From: Siphonodentalium dalli
Taxonomy: Eukaryota > Mollusca > Scaphopoda > Gadilida > Siphonodentaliidae
Assembly (NCBI GenBank): GCA_032622095.1
Contig: CP136066.1
Span: forward strand, 146,473,559 to 146,537,558
Direction of reading: 5' to 3'
Length of the DNA stretch: 64,000 bases
Position 1 is the first letter of the stretch; every line of letters begins with the position of its first letter. Below the pieces are notes generated by a model. That model was not told the DNA's origin and did not search any database. It saw nothing but the letters and a program-made list of their open reading frames with translations. Below are positions 60,061-64,000 of the stretch, in pieces. A program made the position numbers and the translations under genes.

Positions 60061-60953
60061 TCGTTCCATATTTACAAATTTCTTGTATACCATATAATTG
60101 CAAGTCTTTCCACACCTGGGGTCAATATTATGAACAATATTATACCTGTAAATACAAATTGTAATTATTAATTTGTAATTACAAATTTGTGTTAACTATC
60201 ACAGTGGTTTCACAGTACAGGGAAAATTTAGCCGTATTATTGTAATACCTTAAACTGGGCGAAAGGTGAAACCCCTCACCACTCTGCTCCCATGCACCTG
60301 TTATCAGTGTTATCTGAATACCAGTTCAAATTAGACGGACATGTATATAGAGCTAAAATAACTGACAACAATTTATATGGGGAAGTTACAATGCGTGCTA
60401 TCATATTGTGATTAGTGATAACGCCAGTACTATGAAACGATGAGCTAACAAAATCTCGCAAATTTCACAAAGATTTACTGTTGATTATTGTAGATTGCTT
60501 ACGGACAAACCTTTGCGTGTGAGTGATTCACAATATATTGAATCACGGCGGGCCAAAGTTACAAAAGAAATAACCAATCATAAGTTGAGAGGTGATCGCT
60601 TATCAGAGCTATCCAATCGGTTCACGGATTGCTAAGTTGATGACCACTTGTCTGCGCAAGTTAACAATTAAACGGTTCGTTTGTAGTGTGTGTTTGTAAG
60701 TACAAGTCAGTGTAATAACGAGTACTACAAACAATTTGGTATCATTGTTTTTACAAATTTACAACCATTCAGTTTGTGAAAATAAAATATTATTTTGATG
60801 GTATAGCATTATATATACTGTGACCATCCTATTATTTCAAACTGATCCGCTAATCTTATCATAACACATCGAGGCAGTAACGTGGCTCCATTTTATCGGG
60901 AGGGGGTGTATCGAAGCAGTGACGGTCTAATGGTCTCGGTTATAGGAGTTGTG
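60061..60953. other. Unassigned intergenic DNA
   Basis: No gene recognised. Confidence 0.4.
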
Positions 60954-61247
60954 CGGGGCCCCCGGTGGTCCAGTCGGTAGAGTGCCAGGTGTATTACACC
61001 GTCACAGGCCGTCCAGCGCTGACGAAGCTGGTTCTAACCCCGTCATATGGAGGGTGACCGGAATCGTGTATCTGGGCAAGTTTGTCAGTTGCTTTCCGGG
61101 GGTCGGTGGTTTCTACACGCAGTGGGACGATTTCTCGGTGAAACCAAGCCTCTGCATGGTCTTTCCTCCACCCGTAAAATTGACAATGTCGTGTGTGGCC
61201 TAGCGGCTAGAACGACGATAAACCCTAATAAACCAAACCAAACCAAT
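60954..61247 (+). mobile_element. tRNA-derived SINE
   Basis: Head GGTGGTCCAGTCGGTAGAGT resembles a Pol III A box region and GGTTCTAACCCC a B box about 75 bp later, so it is tRNA-derived. It has a unique body with TTTCCGGGGGTCGGTGGTTT and GTGTGTGGCCTAGCGGCTAG, and a tail of ACCAAACCAAACC units. No tRNA fold is kept. Confidence 0.8.
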
Positions 61248-61570
61248 AGGAGTGTCATTTTATAATTTCAAACTGCTCCGATATCTTATAATATATCTAG
61301 ATAGGGACGTGGCTATATGGGCTCAGTTTGGCGACGGGGTGTCCATCCTATAATTTCCATATGCACCCTTTGAACAAAAAAATGCCTATAAATTCCACAT
61401 AACGATGGAATCGTATATCAAGAGGAAAGTATTTTTATTTTTCTACGCTGATAACAAAAGTTAGTCAATTTGACTAACATATGTTAGTCAAACGTTTTTC
61501 CTCAGGATGACTGACTTAGTTCAGCCAACATAACTGAGGCATAACATTAATCAAAATTACTAGGGTGATG

Positions 61571-62014
61571 TTAGTCACACACTCCCGGAATACCGCTGAT
61601 GTCGAAAAAGTTCTCTGCAATTTGAACTGGGTTCCTTGGCCAGCGAATAACACCCGGTGCTAAATCCACTATGAGTGGTCCCACCTTATGCACAACTCGT
61701 TTCGCGGTGTCTCTTCCAATGCCACGGCAGTCTTTCACCATATGGTAAAAACCATTCGTTCCCAAAAAATGAAGGAAAACTAAGATCTGCTGCCGTGGTG
61801 TCAGTGGTCTGCGACGACCGGTCATTGGCAATAGATAATCGCCAATCTTCTCCACCAATAACTCCACCACACTTTCGGGCACCCTATACCTCTCTCGGAA
61901 TTCGTACAGCGATGAGGTTTCGAACCTTCTTTCTAAAAAGATACGTTCTCGTCTAGGAGGACGCCCGCCCGCCGGACAAACTTCACTCATCGTTAACATT
62001 CTTGGATATACCAT
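61571..62014 (-). pseudogene. PIF/Harbinger transposase, N-terminal fragment (HARBI1-like)
   Basis: A 147-codon minus frame. FRERYRVPESVVELLVEKIG, then RRPLTPRQQILVFLHFLGTN and later AENFFDISGIPGVC match the DNA-binding and pre-catalytic part of HARBI1-like transposases. The frame stops exactly where the family continues (GxIDGTH, the first catalytic Asp), so the DDE core is absent. Truncation or a lost downstream exon are both possible; downstream sequence shows no catalytic motif. Confidence 0.75.
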
Positions 62015-64000
62015 TGATTATGATAAGTACATGTTACATGCTAATGTTGGCTCTAATCCGCAAGTATCACTCACTATTTGTATTAATCACTAACTTTTGT
62101 CAGAGATGTTGTGACTCATACGATTTGGCGGCTACTCGCCCCTTCCTATTCTGAACAGCTGTAATGTGCCAGGCATCGTGTTCCCAAGACCACTATCGCC
62201 ATGTCCCTGATTATGAAATTTCCATTGATAACACATTTTCATAAGGGGGCTACATCCCTGCGAATCAGATGGTTATATGCCCTGGTTTAAGGATGTGAAA
62301 ATCGACAATTTATGTATGACACCCTATATAGACATTCTAGACAAGTTCCTTAACGTTGTAACTTTCAATAAATTGGGTAATTTCAGTAGTTACAAGGAAC
62401 ACATGCATACTGCTATCTCACATCCAAGCTGACACCCCATAAGGTTTGACAATTTCTAAATATAGGCCATTTCAATCCAAACTTTTGACCAAAGGAGGTA
62501 AATATGCAAATGTTGGTCTAAACCAAAACATACCCCTTAATAAATTGTTGGAAAAAACAAAATAACAGAACAAGTTCAACCTATTGTTGTAAAATTTCCA
62601 ATTCATGTTGTTTCTGGTATCAAATTTCCAGCTGTTGAACGTGTTGATAAAATGTTTGGAGCGAGAAACATAACCCAACCCCCTTGTCGCGACGTCCCTG
62701 TGGGTTGTACTTGAGATTTCCAGCTGACAAAATATTTTCACGAGGGGGTGAATCGACCCCTTGTCGCCACATCCCTGCGTACCATAGATAGATATATTAT
62801 CCGGGTTAAGGGTGCGAAAACTGAAAAATTATGTTTCATAGTACTCGAACATTCTTTGTTATTGGAGATATTTGTAAATACAAAGAACACGTACTATTTG
62901 TGATTTATGTTTGTAATCGTAGGTTCATAGTATTGGCGGAATGATAAATTGTTATTTCTTACAAACAATTGTAGATTCTTACAAAGAAAAAGTTTCATAG
63001 TATTGACCCCTGATCGACATGGGCAAGCGTCTTGTTCACACGAGCAGCTGACTGCGATTTCCACATTGATTGAATGAATGACGCTTTAAGCTCAGCCGTT
63101 TTTTACATGGAATATGAGCGATTGGTTAACTATTTACACTATTTACACATATATCGAGGATCTACAACGAGTCCTCAGTTTATAGCGGAATTTACAAAAC
63201 GAGTCCAGTAAATTAGGTCTCGACCGATACTTTGGCGAGGTCCATGCAGACCTCATTTACTGGCCAAGTTTGGTAAATTCCGATATAAATTGGGGACGAG
63301 TTGTAGATTATATTTATTACATGATCCAAAACCTCGACAAAACATACTTAAATAAACAAAATGGGACGCGAAACTAACATCGGCTTCTATAAGGCATGCG
63401 ATGACGTTTCACGCAACTGTGCGTTGTTTGTCCGCGTAAAGAAATAGTCCCAGATAAATAAAGACTCTTTGGCGTATTTAATGAGGTATATTTAATTACA
63501 TAACTTTTCAAAGTCTTCATTCATTATAGTTTGTTGGAAAAATATTGGAAACCAGAGACGTAGCGTGCGGACTGTAAACAGACGACAAACCGGAAGTCAA
63601 ACGTCACCTGGCGCTATTTCCTGTTATTAAACGAATGTTTAATATCACAATTTATAGAATGGGTCTATTGAATGGAATAAGGGTAGTATCATGTAATTAA
63701 AAAATATATACATGTTCACAATAAACTAAAGGTTGTAAACATACCATGAACATGTATAACACATTAAATTAAACAAACACGCAACATTAACACACACTAA
63801 GCATATAAAACACATACAATACAACTACAAACACTGTTTGCATTTATTACGTATCTTATTCATCAATCCTAATTATGCCATTTTTTATTATAATTTGTTA
63901 TCAAGATCGCCAAATTGTTTACTATGTAAGGGCTGGTCGAGTTAAGAATTTCGATTAATAATTCCCTCGACGGTTCGTCATAACATGCCTTCGGAATGTA
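62015..64000. other. Unassigned terminal region
   Basis: Two diverged copies of a block (62220-62340 and 62710-62850) share CACATCCCTGCG and a TTAAGGGTGCGAAAA-like text. A diverged foldback spans 63155-63315. No gene seen. Confidence 0.4.
63155..63315. repeat. Diverged foldback
   Basis: AACGAGTCCTCAGTTTATAG, then CGGAATTTAC on the left mirror GTAAATTCCGATATAAATTG, then GGGGACGAGTTGTAGA on the right. Similar arrangement to 39800-39960. Confidence 0.6.

Noticed and set aside
60954-61040. A tRNA gene
   Set aside because: A and B box likeness is present, but no cloverleaf or anticodon arm can be formed and the sequence continues into a SINE body and tail.

Overview
This window is eukaryotic, not bacterial. 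Genes are split by GT-AG introns, intergenic DNA is AT-rich, and most of the sequence is transposon-derived. The animal-type polyketide synthase, pearl-like repetitive elements with tandem cores and microsatellites, a tRNA-derived SINE and MITEs suggest a lophotrochozoan animal, most likely a mollusc and perhaps a bivalve. This assignment is an inference.

The one clear host gene is a type I polyketide synthase on the minus strand (6420-27985). Six exons join in frame with consensus splice sites into a 2054-residue protein ordered KS-AT-DH-(pseudo-KR/degenerate ER)-KR-ACP, with no thioesterase. The KS is split over six exons; everything after it is one 5.2-kb exon. Several catalytic-site residues are unusual: AT GLSVGE, DH HxxxE, KR YxxxC, and an ER without its glycine-rich loop.

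Intron 1 carries an 8.1-kb Helitron (18864-26944, minus strand) with 5'-TC, 3' hairpin plus CTAG, and an A/T insertion site. It encodes a frameshifted Rep-helicase headed by 23-residue STPR-like repeats. Its non-coding 5' third holds four tandem histone-type 3' stem-loops, an RNF8-like RING fragment and a scrambled repeat block that includes a 456-bp duplication.

Three families of short non-autonomous Helitrons (A, B, C) share its end architecture and form head-to-tail arrays at 78-2173 (4 copies, minus), 32252-37249 (7 copies, plus) and 42843-52056 (10 copies, minus). The last array splits an old non-LTR retrotransposon reading frame. Family A units carry TCAAGGTCA direct repeats (nuclear-receptor type); B and C units carry TGCGCATGCGC palindromes (NRF-1 type).

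The rest holds a TTAA-flanked MITE family (4 copies), a CCCTTT-ended MITE family, several long-TIR foldback elements, one SINE and a fragment of another, a Harbinger transposase fragment, retrotransposon remnants and minisatellites. I see no second intact host gene, no tRNA or rRNA gene and no CRISPR array.
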